A stretch of DNA of 64,000 bases from Microbacterium telephonicum (GCF_003651225.1 NZ_RCDB01000003.1:127259-191258), one strand, 5' to 3'; positions 33,849 through 43,368 are shown, counted from the first letter of the stretch. Numbers and translations: made by a program. The notes: a model not told the origin generated them from the letters alone.

Positions 33849-36129
33849 GAGCCCGGGACGATCCCGGCGCGGCCTCCGGTCGCGCCTCGCGCGCGATGCC
33901 GCCGCGCCGCGCCGCGACGGGGTGCTGACCCTCGCGCTGTGGCTGTCGATCGTCGCCTCGGTCGCGCCGCTGCTGTCGGTGGTGGCGGCCGGAACGTGGC
34001 TGCTGGGGGTGACGACCGGCGCCGCGGTTCTACTGGGCATCGGATACGGCATCCGCCGGGCGGGGCTGGCCTCGGGGGTCGCGACGGCCGTGCAGGCGGG
34101 CCTGTGGCTGCTCGGCACCACGCTGTTCTTCTTCACCGACGACGCGCTGCTCTGGGTGATCCCGACCGGGGACGTCGTGCACGAGGCGACGCTGCAGGTG
34201 CAGCAGGCCTCGAACGAGATCCTCGTCGGGGTGGCGCCGCTGGAGCCGACGTCGGCGGTGACCTTCGTCCTCGTCGCCGCGATGGGACTGCTGACGATCG
34301 CGCTCGACCACGTCGTGGTGACGGCGCGGATGCCGCTGCTGGGCGCCGTGGCGCTCATCGCGGTGTGGCTGATCCCCGCCATCGCCGTGCCGTCGGCCGT
34401 CAACGCGATCGGCTTCGCCCTGCTGGCCGCGGCGCTGCTGTTCCTCATCCGTGCCGAGACGCGCACGCGCGAGGCGCCCGCGGTGGAGCGGCGCTCGGCC
34501 GGCGTCGCGGCCGTCGCCGCCACGATCGGTGTCGTCGCGATCGTCGCGGCGCTCGTCGGGGGCTCGGCCCTGCCGCCGCCGACGGTGACCGCGGGCGCGG
34601 GCCTGCCCGCCAGCATCGACCCGACCCTCGAGCTCGGCGACGACCTGCGCCAGCGCAGCGACGTGCCGGTGCTGAGCGTGCGCTCCGACGCACCGACCCT
34701 CCCCTACCTGCGCGTGACGACGCTGTCCGGTTTCGACGGCGCCGTGTGGCAGCCCGACCGACTGCGCTCGGTCCCCCTCGAGGAGGGCGGGTTCGGTCCG
34801 GTCGAGGTGGCCGAGGGCGTGCGCGTCACCGAGTACCGCACGAACGTGACGGTCGAGCAGCTCAACTCCGTCTACCTGCCGGTCTCGTTCCCGGCCGTGT
34901 CGGTGACCGGGCTCGACGGCCAGTGGCGCGCCGTGCCGTTCAGCCGCACGGTGCGCACCGGGCAATCGAATACGCAGGGCCAGGAGTACGAGATCGTCAC
35001 GCATGTGCCGCGGCCGACGCTCGAGCAGATCCAGGCCGCCGACGCACGGCTGGCGGAGTCGCGGGTCGGCGTCTACGCACTGCCCGCCGGCACTCCCCTG
35101 TCGATCGTGCGCACCGCGCAGGAGGTGACCGCCGGCGCCGTCACCGACTACGACAAGCTCGTCGCGCTGCAGGACTGGTTCCGCGGCCCGGAGTTCTCCT
35201 ACTCGCTCAACGCGCCCGTCGCGGAGGGCTTCGACGGCACCGGGTCGGACGCCGTCGCCGACTTCCTGGAGGTCAAGTCGGGGTACTGCGTGCACTTCGC
35301 CGGCGCGTTCGCCCTCATGGCCCGAGCGCTCGACATGCCCTCCCGCATCGCGATCGGCTTCCTCCCCGGCAGCTACACGGGCGAGCGGGTCGACGACGAG
35401 CGGGTGGGCGAGGTGACGACGAGCCAGCTGCACGCGTGGCCCGAGGTGTACTTCACCGGCATCGGCTGGGTGCCGTTCGAGCCGACGAAGAGCCTGGGCG
35501 TGGCGACCGACTTCCCCGCCGAGACCGAGCCGGTGCCCGACGACGGCGGCACCGACGTCGCCGACGGGCCGACGCCGTCCACCGCGCCCACTTCCGCGTC
35601 GCCCGCGCCCTCGACGGCGCCCGACCGCCCGATCGACGACGAGGCGGGTCCGCTCGGCGAGTCGGCCGCGACCGTGGACTTCGGCCCGTACTTCGTCGCG
35701 CTGGGCACGGTGCTGCTGGTCGCGATGCTGCCGCTGCTGGCGGGCGCCGTACGACGCCGCTGGCTGCGGGCGCGAGGTGACGCACCCTCGGCGTGGCGTT
35801 ACCTGCAGGACGCGGCGATCGACCTCGGCATGCACGTGCCGGCATCCGAGTCGCCGAGGGCGTTCGGCGCCCGGCTCGTCGCCGAGGGGTCGGCGGATGC
35901 GGCGGCGATGCGGCGTCTCGTGGCGGTGATCGAACGGGCGAGCTATGCCGCGGCGACGGGTGCGGCGGGTGCGTCGGGTGCGTCGGCGGACGGCCCGGAT
36001 GCCTTCGCGGATGCGGTCGCGGTTCGTGCCGCGATGCTCGCCGCCGCCGACGGCGGCGTGCGCGCCCGCGCGCTCCTGCTCCCCCGCTCACTCGTCGTGC
36101 GCCCGGGATCCGCCTTCGCTGCGGGCTGA
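33835..36129 (+). CDS. TgpA-like membrane transglutaminase
   Basis: This 764-residue protein has a bundle of about six membrane helices (30-250) and a large extracellular part with a transglutaminase core. VKSGYCVHFAGAFALMARAL holds Cys485, and SQLHAWPEVYFTGIGW holds His533. The position of the usual third triad Asp is Glu549 (PFEPT). A Pro/Thr/Ser-rich stalk, one further helix (about 620-645) and a cytosolic C-terminal domain follow. The GTG start overlaps the DUF58 gene by 14 bp. It probably crosslinks or cleaves envelope proteins, an inference from fold and topology. Confidence 0.87.
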   Translation: MSTRESPGRSRRGLRSRLARDAAAPRRDGVLTLALWLSIVASVAPLLSVVAAGTWLLGVTTGAAVLLGIGYGIRRAGLASGVATAVQAGLWLLGTTLFFFTDDALLWVIPTGDVVHEATLQVQQASNEILVGVAPLEPTSAVTFVLVAAMGLLTIALDHVVVTARMPLLGAVALIAVWLIPAIAVPSAVNAIGFALLAAALLFLIRAETRTREAPAVERRSAGVAAVAATIGVVAIVAALVGGSALPPPTVTAGAGLPASIDPTLELGDDLRQRSDVPVLSVRSDAPTLPYLRVTTLSGFDGAVWQPDRLRSVPLEEGGFGPVEVAEGVRVTEYRTNVTVEQLNSVYLPVSFPAVSVTGLDGQWRAVPFSRTVRTGQSNTQGQEYEIVTHVPRPTLEQIQAADARLAESRVGVYALPAGTPLSIVRTAQEVTAGAVTDYDKLVALQDWFRGPEFSYSLNAPVAEGFDGTGSDAVADFLEVKSGYCVHFAGAFALMARALDMPSRIAIGFLPGSYTGERVDDERVGEVTTSQLHAWPEVYFTGIGWVPFEPTKSLGVATDFPAETEPVPDDGGTDVADGPTPSTAPTSASPAPSTAPDRPIDDEAGPLGESAATVDFGPYFVALGTVLLVAMLPLLAGAVRRRWLRARGDAPSAWRYLQDAAIDLGMHVPASESPRAFGARLVAEGSADAAAMRRLVAVIERASYAAATGAAGASGASADGPDAFADAVAVRAAMLAAADGGVRARALLLPRSLVVRPGSAFAAG

Positions 36130-36173
36130 CACGAGGCTGACGACGGGTCGCGCCGCGTCGCGCCCCGGAAAGC

Positions 36174-36209
36174 GAAGAGCGCCGCCCCGGCTCGGGGGCG
36201 ACGCTCTTC
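36174..36209. terminator. Bidirectional terminator
   Basis: The arms GAAGAGCG-CGCCCC and GGGGCG-CGCTCTTC face each other with one bulge each. The hairpin lies between the transglutaminase stop and the 3' end of the convergent tRNA-Ser. Confidence 0.75.
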
Positions 36210-36212
36210 AGG

Positions 36213-36304
36213 TGGCGGAAGTGACAGGATTTGAACCTGCGAGGCGAGTTACCCCGCCTACATGGATTCCAGCCATGCTCCTTAGGCCGCTCGGACACAC
36301 TTCC
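36213..36304 (-). tRNA. tRNA-Ser (anticodon GGA)
   Basis: The 92-nt class II tRNA has acceptor arms GGAAGTG and CACTTCC, discriminator G and an encoded CCA. The anticodon stem is CATGG/CCATG with loop CTGGAAT, and the long variable arm (GGCGGGGTAACTCGCC) is typical of serine tRNAs. T-loop GGTTCAAATCC. It lies on the minus strand downstream of TAAACT. Confidence 0.96.
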
Positions 36305-36312
36305 AACGGAAG

Positions 36313-36318
36313 AGTTTA
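36313..36318 (-). promoter_or_regulatory. -10 box of tRNA-Ser
   Basis: TAAACT on the minus strand ends 8 nt before the tRNA 5' end. Confidence 0.5.
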
Positions 36319-36501
36319 TCAGTCGGATCCGGCTCGTCCGACCAGCATCCGGATGACGAAGAACACGATGACGGCGACGACCGCGACGACGAGCAGTTTG
36401 AAGACGAAGGCGAGCAGCCCGAACAGCACGTTCACGAGCCACCAGGCGATGACGACGGCGAGGATCACTCCCAGGACGGTCCAGACGGTGTTCTTGGTCA
36501 C
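36319..36501 (-). CDS. Small two-helix membrane protein
   Basis: The 60-residue protein MTKNTVWTVLGVILAVVIAW... is nearly all hydrophobic, with two membrane helices (about 7-30 and 33-52) and a short MLVGRAGSD tail. No named family is recognised. TAGGCT lies 6 nt before the GTG start, a leaderless arrangement. It ends just upstream of the tRNA-Ser gene on the same strand. Confidence 0.7.
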   Translation of the reverse strand: MTKNTVWTVLGVILAVVIAWWLVNVLFGLLAFVFKLLVVAVVAVIVFFVIRMLVGRAGSD

Positions 36502-36507
36502 GCGTCC

Positions 36508-36513
36508 AGCCTA
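36508..36513 (-). promoter_or_regulatory. -10 box of small membrane protein, leaderless type
   Basis: TAGGCT on the minus strand ends 6 nt before GTG 36501. Confidence 0.5.
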
Positions 36514-36526
36514 GATCGCGGGCCGG

Positions 36527-36532
36527 TAGCGT
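36527..36532 (+). promoter_or_regulatory. -10 box of DUF1684 gene, leaderless type
   Basis: TAGCGT ends 6 nt before ATG 36539, only 13 bp from the divergent -10 box at 36508. GAAGG between box and ATG could alternatively serve as a ribosome-binding site. Confidence 0.45.
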
Positions 36533-36538
36533 GAAGGC

Positions 36539-37276
36539 ATGAGCTCCACCGCGCCCGAGAAGACCGCCGTCGCCGCACGCTGGGAGGCGGTGTCGGCCCC
36601 GCACGGCATTGCGTCGCTGCGCCACACGCACTGGCTCGACCAGACGCCGCGCGCGTTCGAGGGTGCTCCCGGCCGGTGGTCGGCGGACGCCGGCGAGGTG
36701 CGCGGGACGGGGCTTCCCGAGCGCGGCGACGTCGCGCTGGCCCCGTTCGAGACGGTGCACGAGGGCCGGCTGCTGCTGCGCGCGTTCTTCCGCGACGGCG
36801 CGTTCGCGCTGCGCGTCTACGACCCCGAGGCGCCCGGGCGGCTCTCGCTCACCGGGATCGAGACGTTTCCCGAGAGCGAGGGCGCGTGGCGGTTCGCCGG
36901 GCGCTTCGTGCCGGCATCCGACGGCGAGCAGATCACGGTCCGCAGCGTCGACGGGCACGAGCGCGCCGTCGCGGCGACCGGCACGGTCGCCTTCGAGATC
37001 GGGGGCACGCCCGTGGAGCTGTCGGTCTCCGGCGACGACACCGGGTTCGAGGCCGTGATCGCCGATGCGACGGCGCAGGACGGCGCGTACCGGTTCCGGT
37101 TCCTGCCGATCGATCTGCCGGGTGCGGACGGCGCGGTCACCGTCGACTTCGCGCGCGCCTACCTGCCGCCGTGCGCCTTCAGCGACCAGTACGTGTGCCC
37201 GCTGCCGCCCGCGCAGAACCGCTTCGCGTTCGCGATCCCCGCCGGCGAGCGCCGCGCGCTGCACGCCGAGGGCTGA
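36539..37276 (+). CDS. DUF1684 domain protein
   Basis: This 245-residue cytosolic protein ends with the DUF1684 hallmark: ARAYLPPCAFSDQYVCPLPP followed by AQNRFAFAIPAGE. The N-terminal half is beta-rich. The family is widespread and uncharacterised. It is divergent from the small membrane protein and convergent with the peptide transporter operon. Confidence 0.82.
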   Translation: MSSTAPEKTAVAARWEAVSAPHGIASLRHTHWLDQTPRAFEGAPGRWSADAGEVRGTGLPERGDVALAPFETVHEGRLLLRAFFRDGAFALRVYDPEAPGRLSLTGIETFPESEGAWRFAGRFVPASDGEQITVRSVDGHERAVAATGTVAFEIGGTPVELSVSGDDTGFEAVIADATAQDGAYRFRFLPIDLPGADGAVTVDFARAYLPPCAFSDQYVCPLPPAQNRFAFAIPAGERRALHAEG

Positions 37277-37305
37277 GCGCGGACTTTCTCGGGGGCTCAA
37301 GGAGC

Positions 37306-38196
37306 TCAGCGGGCGACGTAGTGGCCGGAAGCGACCTCGGTCAGCGGGGCGTCCTCCGGGACGTCCGTCGCTTCGGCGGGGCGGGTCGCGATCTGCGCGA
37401 GGCGCTCGCGGGCCCGCGCCGGGTCGGGCACGAGCACCGCTTCCAGCAGGCGCTGCGTGTACGGATGCCGGGGCTCGGCGAACAGGGCCGCCGTCGGCGC
37501 CAGCTCGACGATGCGCCCGCGCCGCATGACCGCGGTGCGCGTCGCGATCTCGCGGACGACCGCCAGGTCGTGCGAGATGAACAGGTACGTCAGGCCGAAC
37601 TCGCGCTGCAGCTCCTGCAGCAGAGTCGTCACCTGCGCCTGCACCTGCATGTCGAGGGCCGAGACCGGCTCGTCGCACACGATGAAGCGCGGCCGCGGCG
37701 CGATGGCGCGGGCGATCGCGATGCGCTGGCGCTGCCCGCCGCTGAACGCGCGGGGCCGCTTGTGCACCGCGTCGCCCTCGATGCCGACGGCGGCCAGCGA
37801 CTCCCGCGCACGGTCGGCCGCGGCATCGGCGGAGAGGTCCGCAGTGACCTGCAGCGGCTCGAGCACGTTCTGCAGCGCGGTGCGGTGCGGATTCAGCGAC
37901 GAGAACGGGTCCTGGTAGATCACCTGCACCGACCGTGCGAGCGCGCCGGGCGCGTCGACCGCACCGGCGGCGGCGACGGTCACGGTGCCCGACGTCGGCT
38001 TCTCGACCTGCAGGATGAGGCGACCGAGTGTGGACTTGCCCGAACCGGACTCCCCCACGACCCCGAGCGTCTCCCCCGCGTGCACATCGAGGTCGACGCC
38101 GGCGACGGCGTCGAGCGAGCCGGTGACCCGCCCCCAGGCGTTGCGCACCGGGTACGTCTTGCGGACGCCCGAGACGGACACGAGCACGTCGCTCAC
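37306..38196 (-). CDS. Peptide ABC transporter ATP-binding protein (OppF/DppF type)
   Basis: This 296-residue ABC ATPase has Walker A GESGSGKSTLGRLI, Q-loop IYQDPFSSLNPHRT, signature SGGQRQRIAIARAI, and Walker B FIVCDEPVSALD. The C-terminal RHPYTQRLLEAVLVPDP is typical of oligopeptide importers. The GTG start overlaps the stop of the preceding ATPase gene by 4 bp. It is the last gene of the five-gene importer operon. Confidence 0.9.
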   Translation of the reverse strand: MSDVLVSVSGVRKTYPVRNAWGRVTGSLDAVAGVDLDVHAGETLGVVGESGSGKSTLGRLILQVEKPTSGTVTVAAAGAVDAPGALARSVQVIYQDPFSSLNPHRTALQNVLEPLQVTADLSADAAADRARESLAAVGIEGDAVHKRPRAFSGGQRQRIAIARAIAPRPRFIVCDEPVSALDMQVQAQVTTLLQELQREFGLTYLFISHDLAVVREIATRTAVMRRGRIVELAPTAALFAEPRHPYTQRLLEAVLVPDPARARERLAQIATRPAEATDVPEDAPLTEVASGHYVAR

Positions 38197-38972
38197 AGTT
38201 CCCCCCGATCGGGCGCGGCCGCCAGCAGCGACCGCGTGTACGGATGCTGCGGCGCCTCGAACACGGTCTCCACCGTCCCGCGCTCCACGATGGCGCCGTC
38301 CTTCATGACGGCGACGTCGTCGCACAGCGCCGCCACGACACCGAGATCGTGGGTGACGATGACGATCGTCAGGTCGCGTTCGCGCTGCAGTTGACGCAGC
38401 AGGGCGAGGATCTCGGCCTGCACCGTCGCGTCGAGGGCGGTCGTCGGCTCATCGGCCAGCAGCAGCCGCGGGTCGGCGAGCAGGCTCATCGCGATCATCG
38501 CGCGCTGGCGCAGGCCCCCCGACAGCTCGTGCGGATAGCGGCCGAACACGCGCTGCGGGTCGGGCACACGCACGGCGGCGAGCGCGTCGATCGCCTGCCG
38601 CTTCGCCTCGGCCCGCGACACTTTGCGGTGCCGCCGGGCGACCTCGACCAGGTGGGTGCCGATCCGCGCGAGCGGGTCGAACGAGGTCATCGGGTCCTGG
38701 AAGACCATCGCGACCGGCATCCGACGCTTCGCGTCGATCGGGGCGCCGTCGAAGGTCGCCGTCCACGTCCGCGTGGCACCGTCCGGGAGGATGTCCATGA
38801 CCGCGCGCAGCAGCATCGTCTTGCCCGACCCCGATTCCCCGACGATGCCGAGGATGGCGCCGCGCTCGACGTCGAGGGACTGCGAGTCGAGTACGCGGAA
38901 TGTGCCGCCCGAGGAGCCCCGGCGGGCGGGAAGGTCGACGGTCAGGTCGGTGATGCTCAGCAGCGCGCTCAT
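38193..38972 (-). CDS. Peptide ABC transporter ATP-binding protein (OppD/DppD type)
   Basis: This 259-residue ABC ATPase has Walker [16 protein letters not shown]-loop [11 protein letters not shown], signature [15 protein letters not shown], Walker [13 protein letters not shown], and the peptide-importer tail [16 protein letters not shown]. It overlaps the permease gene upstream by 4 bp and the second ATPase gene downstream by 4 bp. Confidence 0.9.
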   Translation of the reverse strand: MSALLSITDLTVDLPARRGSSGGTFRVLDSQSLDVERGAILGIVGESGSGKTMLLRAVMDILPDGATRTWTATFDGAPIDAKRRMPVAMVFQDPMTSFDPLARIGTHLVEVARRHRKVSRAEAKRQAIDALAAVRVPDPQRVFGRYPHELSGGLRQRAMIAMSLLADPRLLLADEPTTALDATVQAEILALLRQLQRERDLTIVIVTHDLGVVAALCDDVAVMKDGAIVERGTVETVFEAPQHPYTRSLLAAAPDRGEL

Positions 38973-39835
38973 GCGTCGTCCCTCTCCACGATCGCGCGTC
39001 GCAGGGCGTCGCCGAGCACGTTGAACGACAGCACGGTGAGCATGATCAGCAGACCCGGGATCAGCGCGAGCCACGGGTTGCGGGCGAGCGCGCCCTGCGC
39101 GCTCTCCAGGAGCGACCCCCACGAGGCCATCGGCGGCTGGATGCCGAGGCCGAGGAAGCTGAGGGCGGATTCGGTGAGCATCGCCGAGGAGATCGTCGCG
39201 GCGGCGGCCACGATGATGGTGGGCGCAGCATCGGGCATCACGTGCCGCCAGACCACCCGACGCGGCTTCTCACCGAGGAAGCGGGCGTACCCGACGTAGG
39301 TGCGTTCGCGCAGCGACAGCGTCTCGGCGCGCACGAGCCGCGCGGTCGGCATCCACGCGAACAGGCCGATGACGAGGATGATCGTCCACAGTCCCGGCCG
39401 CAGGAACACCGAGGCCACGATGACGAGCACCATCCACGGGATCGACGACAGGAAGTCGACGAGGCGCATGAGCGTCTCGTCGAGCCAACCGCGGGCGTAA
39501 CCGGCGACGAGGCCGACGAGCACGCCGATGCCGGTCGCGGCGAGCATCGCGAGCACGCCGACGGTGAGCGAGATGCGTCCGCCGTAGACGACCCGCGCGA
39601 AGTAGTCGCGGCCGAGGTCGTCGGTGCCGAACAGGTGCTCGGCGCTGGGCGGCTGCCAGCGGGCGGCGAGGTCGGTCGTCGTCGGATCCAGCGGCAGGAG
39701 CGGGGCGAGCAGGCTCACCGCGGCGAGCACCGCGAGGAAGACGGCGGCCGCGATCGCCGGCAGCGAGCGCAGCGACCGGCCGTGCTGGCGCACCGACGCG
39801 AGGGCGACGGGGCCGGTGGTGTCGGACAGGGTCAT
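38969..39835 (-). CDS. Peptide ABC transporter permease (OppC/DppC type)
   Basis: This 288-residue inner-membrane permease has about six helices, the N-terminal OppC segment with HLFGTDDLGRDYFARVVYGG, and the EAA-type loop near RFLGEKPRRVVWRHVMPDA. The ATG start overlaps the stop of the OppB-type gene by 4 bp. Confidence 0.9.
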   Translation of the reverse strand: MTLSDTTGPVALASVRQHGRSLRSLPAIAAAVFLAVLAAVSLLAPLLPLDPTTTDLAARWQPPSAEHLFGTDDLGRDYFARVVYGGRISLTVGVLAMLAATGIGVLVGLVAGYARGWLDETLMRLVDFLSSIPWMVLVIVASVFLRPGLWTIILVIGLFAWMPTARLVRAETLSLRERTYVGYARFLGEKPRRVVWRHVMPDAAPTIIVAAAATISSAMLTESALSFLGLGIQPPMASWGSLLESAQGALARNPWLALIPGLLIMLTVLSFNVLGDALRRAIVERDDA

Positions 39836-40791
39836 GAGGCACCCCCGATGCGGATGCGCGGATCGACGACGACGTAGAGGATGTCGGCGATGAGGTTGCC
39901 GACGATCACGAGCACCGCCGAGAGCATGAGCACCGCGAGGATCACCGGGTAGTCGAGGCTCTTGGTCGCCGAGAGGAAGTACGGTCCGATGCCCGGCCAG
40001 GCGAACACCGACTCGGTGACGATCGCGCCGGTGACCAGCAGCGGCAGGGCCAGTCCCAGCTGGGTGATGATCGGCAGCAGCACGTTGCGGCTCACGTGGA
40101 AGCCGAGGATGCGGCCGCGCGAGGCGCCGTAGGCGCGCTGGACGAGCACGTAGTCCTGCGCGGTCTGGGTGATGGTCGCCGAGCGAACGTAGCGGGCCAG
40201 CTCGGGGAAGAAGGCGACGACGAGCACCGTGAACGGCAGCACGAAATGCAGCAGGAAGTCGACGGGGTCGCCCTCCTTGCCGACCGAGTGCATGCCGATG
40301 ATCGGGAACCAGCGCAGCGCGTAGCCGAAGACGTAGATGAGCAGGAGCGCGAACCAGAACGACGGCGTCGCGATGCCGATGCCGGCGAGTGAGTCGATGA
40401 CGCGGTCGGCGAGCTTGCCGCGACGGGAGCCGGCGATCAGGCCCAGCGCGACGGCGAGCACGAGGGCGGCGAGGTAGGCGGGGGCGACGAGGATGATCGT
40501 GTTGGGGATGCGGGCGGCGAGTTCTGCGGTGATGGGCTGACGGCTCGTGAGCGAGTAGCCGAGGTCGCCCTGCAGCACGTTGCCGAGCCACGACAGGTAC
40601 TGCACGATGACGGGCTGGTCCAGGCCGTAGCGCTGCCGCATGATCTCGACGGTCTCGTCGGACATGTTCGGCGTCGTGATCGAGTCGACGACGTCGTAGG
40701 GGGCGAGCTGGATGAGGAAGAACACCACGAAGGTGAGCACCAGCAGCATCGGGATCACCTGCGCGAGGCGACGGAGGATGAAGCGGGTCAC
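39832..40791 (-). CDS. Peptide ABC transporter permease (OppB/DppB type)
   Basis: This 319-residue permease begins MTRFILRRLAQVIPMLLVLTF (GTG start at 40791), the standard OppB N-terminus. It has six membrane helices and the coupling-helix region RAYGASRGRILGFHVSRNVL. It lies 79 bp downstream of the binding-protein gene across a strong hairpin at 40825-40865, which may set a lower level for the membrane parts. Confidence 0.9.
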   Translation of the reverse strand: MTRFILRRLAQVIPMLLVLTFVVFFLIQLAPYDVVDSITTPNMSDETVEIMRQRYGLDQPVIVQYLSWLGNVLQGDLGYSLTSRQPITAELAARIPNTIILVAPAYLAALVLAVALGLIAGSRRGKLADRVIDSLAGIGIATPSFWFALLLIYVFGYALRWFPIIGMHSVGKEGDPVDFLLHFVLPFTVLVVAFFPELARYVRSATITQTAQDYVLVQRAYGASRGRILGFHVSRNVLLPIITQLGLALPLLVTGAIVTESVFAWPGIGPYFLSATKSLDYPVILAVLMLSAVLVIVGNLIADILYVVVDPRIRIGGAS

Positions 40792-40824
40792 GGGCGTTTC
40801 CTGGGTGGGGCGGGTGGGGACAGG

Positions 40825-40865
40825 CGGATGCCGTGGGCGGGAGCTCGGCCCGCCCACGGCATCCG
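40825..40865 (-). terminator. Intra-operon hairpin between binding protein and permease
   Basis: Perfect 17-bp arms (CGGATGCCGTGGGCGGG and its complement) enclose a 7-base loop between the binding-protein stop and the permease start. It may act as an attenuator or a 3' stabiliser, so the binding protein is made in excess. The stem base CGGATGCC recurs in three other hairpins of this window. Confidence 0.75.
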
Positions 40866-40870
40866 GTGTA

Positions 40871-42433
40871 TCACTTCTCGGTCAGCAGACCGAAGTTCTC
40901 GAGCGTGTAGATCGGCACCGTGCGGGCCTCGTCGACGCCGCCGATGCGGGAGTTGACGGCGAGGATCTTGAGGTTGTCCGCGAGCGGGTAGACGACGGCA
41001 TCCTGCGCGATCTGCGCCTGCAGATCGGCGTAGACGGCCTTGCGCTTGTCGGGGTCGAGCTCGGTCGCCCCCTGGTCGAACAGCGCGTCGGTGGCCGGGT
41101 TGGAGTAGCCGAAGTAGTTCGCCGAGGCGCCCGAGCGGTACAGCAGGCTGTACGCGTCGGGGTCCTGACCCATGATGTAGCCGCCGAGGAACGCGTCATA
41201 CTGCGACGCCGCGCCCTTCTCGATCTCGGTGTAGACGGCCTGCGGCTCGACGCCCGCCAGCTGCACGCGGATGCCGATCGCCTGCAGCTGCTGCTGGATG
41301 ATCGTGGCCTGGGTGGTCTGCACCGGGTCGGCGCCGGCGTAGGCGAGGGTGAACTCGACGTCCTGCACGCCGGACTCGGTGAGCAGCTTCGCCGACTCGT
41401 CGGTGTCCTGCTCGTACTTCTCGACGTCTTCGGTCGCGAACGGGTTGCTCGGCGGGAGGATCGTGTACGCCGGCTGGTAGTACTCGTCGGACAGGAATGC
41501 GGCGGTGTCGATCTCTTCGCGGTCGAGGGCGTAGAAGATGGCCTGGCGCACCTTCGGGTCGGTCAGCTTCGCGGCGTTCAGGCCCAGGTAGGCCACGCGC
41601 CCCTCCGCGTACGGGTAGATGTCGACGCCGGATGCGGTCAGCTCGTCGATCTGGTCGGCGGTGACGAACGAGGCGTCGGCCTCACCGGTCTGCAGCGCCG
41701 TCTTGACGGTGTCGGCGTTGGCGACGATGCGCAGCGTCAGCTCGGGGATGTTCGGCTTCGGGCCGTAGTAGTTCTCGTTCGCCTCGAACGTGAGGTACTG
41801 GCCGCGCTCGTACTTCGTGAGCTTGTAGGGGCCCGATCCGACGGCGGCCGGGTCGAGCTCGGCGGCGGAGAAGTCGGTGACGTCCTTGTAGACGTGCTCC
41901 GGGATGATGTAGGTCTCCGTCGCGATGTTGCTGAGGGCGGCGGCGCTGATGGACGGCAGGTGGAAGACGACGGTCTTCTCATCGGTCGCCTCGGCGGTGA
42001 TCGGCTGGTCGCCCACCCACAGCAGGTCGGCGTTGCCGTTCTCCTTGACCGCCTTGTTCGTGTAGGTGAACACGACGTCGTCGGCGGTGACCGGCTCGCC
42101 GTCAGACCACAGCAGGCCGTCCTTGAGCACGACGGTGACCGACAGGCCGTCCTCGGCGGGGGTGATCGTGTCGGCCAGCTCGTTGACGACGGTGCCGTCG
42201 CCCTCGACGCGGGCCAGCGGCGAGTAGACGAGGTTCGTGACGGTGAGGCCCCAGCGGTCGCTGACGTTGATCGGGTTCAGCGACGTCGGGTCGCTCGCGA
42301 TCGCGTAGGTGAAGCTGCCGGTGGCGGCGCTGGTCGAGGGCTCGGTCGTCGTGCCGGCGCTCGGCGCGCAGGCGGTGACCGCCAGCGCGGCGGCGGCGAT
42401 GACCGCAGCCAGTCCGAATCGTCTCTTGTGCAT
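40871..42433 (-). CDS. Peptide ABC transporter substrate-binding lipoprotein
   Basis: This 520-residue SBP family 5 protein has a lipoprotein signal peptide MHKRRFGLAAVIAAAALAVT with the acceptor Cys at 22 (VTACAPS). Family landmarks include ASDPTSLNPINVSDRWGLTV near the N-terminus, the PYKLTKYERGQYLTFEAN segment and KVRQAIFYALDREEI. It captures oligopeptides, or another family 5 ligand such as nickel chelates or sugars; the ligand cannot be fixed. It is the first gene of the importer operon. Confidence 0.92.
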   Translation of the reverse strand: MHKRRFGLAAVIAAAALAVTACAPSAGTTTEPSTSAATGSFTYAIASDPTSLNPINVSDRWGLTVTNLVYSPLARVEGDGTVVNELADTITPAEDGLSVTVVLKDGLLWSDGEPVTADDVVFTYTNKAVKENGNADLLWVGDQPITAEATDEKTVVFHLPSISAAALSNIATETYIIPEHVYKDVTDFSAAELDPAAVGSGPYKLTKYERGQYLTFEANENYYGPKPNIPELTLRIVANADTVKTALQTGEADASFVTADQIDELTASGVDIYPYAEGRVAYLGLNAAKLTDPKVRQAIFYALDREEIDTAAFLSDEYYQPAYTILPPSNPFATEDVEKYEQDTDESAKLLTESGVQDVEFTLAYAGADPVQTTQATIIQQQLQAIGIRVQLAGVEPQAVYTEIEKGAASQYDAFLGGYIMGQDPDAYSLLYRSGASANYFGYSNPATDALFDQGATELDPDKRKAVYADLQAQIAQDAVVYPLADNLKILAVNSRIGGVDEARTVPIYTLENFGLLTEK

Positions 42434-42579
42434 GGGTGTCCTCAGCTGTGTGTGGGTGCCGCGTGGTGCGCGAAGCTGTGTGATGTGCGCGATGGCGCAC
42501 TCCAAGGCTAAGCGGATTGCCCAGTCGGGCATTCCCTTCGGTGTCGAACTGTGACGTCGCGCGGCCGTGCCGCGGCGTC

Positions 42580-43368
42580 TCACACGCCCGTCTGCGTGTA
42601 CTTGCCGCCGTTGACGAGCAGGTAGGCGCCGGTGACGCCGGCGGCGAGCTCGCTCAGGTAGAACGCGATGACGTCGCCGATGTCTTCGGGGTGGGGGCGC
42701 TGTCCGAGCGGCAGCTCGCGGGTGTACGACCGGGAGCCCTCCGACGCCTCGTCGGCGGCATCCGCGATCATCCAGCCGGGAGCCACCATGTTGACGGTGA
42801 CTCCGCGGGGCGCGAGTTCCGCGGAGAGGCTGCGCGACAGGCCCACCATCGCGCCCTTCGCCGCGGTGTAGGGCGACCAGCCCGCCGGCGAGGAGTTCCA
42901 CAGCTCGGAGACGACGTTGACGATGCGGCCGCCGCCGGCGCGTTCGAATGCCGGAAGCGCCGCCTGGGTGGTCGTGACGACGGCGCGCACCGCGAAGTCG
43001 TACATGCGGTCGTAGTGCGCGAGGGTCGCCTCGTCGAAGTCCTTCTGCTGGTCGCCGGCGATGGCGTTGTTGACGACGGCGTCGAGCCGGCCGAGCGTGC
43101 GCTCGATGTCGTCGACCATCGCGGCGACGGATGCCGGGTCGCGGACGTCGGCGCCGAATGCGGCGGCCGTGCCTCCGGCGGCGCGGATCTCGGCGACGAG
43201 GGCATCCGCGCCCTCGCGGCTGGCGGCGTAGTTGACGGCCACCGACGCGCCGTGGTCGGCGAGGCGGCGCGCGATGCCGACGCCGGCGCCCCGGCCGGCG
43301 CCGGTGACGAGCACGACGCGACCGTCGAGCAGGTGGGCGGTGGCTGCGGTGACCGGTGTCGCGGGCAT
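42580..43368 (-). CDS. SDR family oxidoreductase (FabG-like)
   Basis: This 262-residue classical short-chain dehydrogenase has the NAD(P) motif VTGAGRGAGVGIARRL near residue 20, NNAIAG, a catalytic Ser in VSELWNSSPAG, and the YTAAK active site. VNMVAPGWMIAD and a C-terminal YLLVNGGKY follow. The ATG overlaps the NYN gene stop by 1 bp, so they are coupled. It resembles 3-oxoacyl-ACP reductases; the substrate is unknown. Confidence 0.85.
   Translation of the reverse strand: MPATPVTAATAHLLDGRVVLVTGAGRGAGVGIARRLADHGASVAVNYAASREGADALVAEIRAAGGTAAAFGADVRDPASVAAMVDDIERTLGRLDAVVNNAIAGDQQKDFDEATLAHYDRMYDFAVRAVVTTTQAALPAFERAGGGRIVNVVSELWNSSPAGWSPYTAAKGAMVGLSRSLSAELAPRGVTVNMVAPGWMIADAADEASEGSRSYTRELPLGQRPHPEDIGDVIAFYLSELAAGVTGAYLLVNGGKYTQTGV

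Noticed and set aside
42309..42554. Short plus-strand frame over the start of the binding-protein gene
   Set aside because: It is antisense to the lipoprotein signal peptide and lacks motifs.
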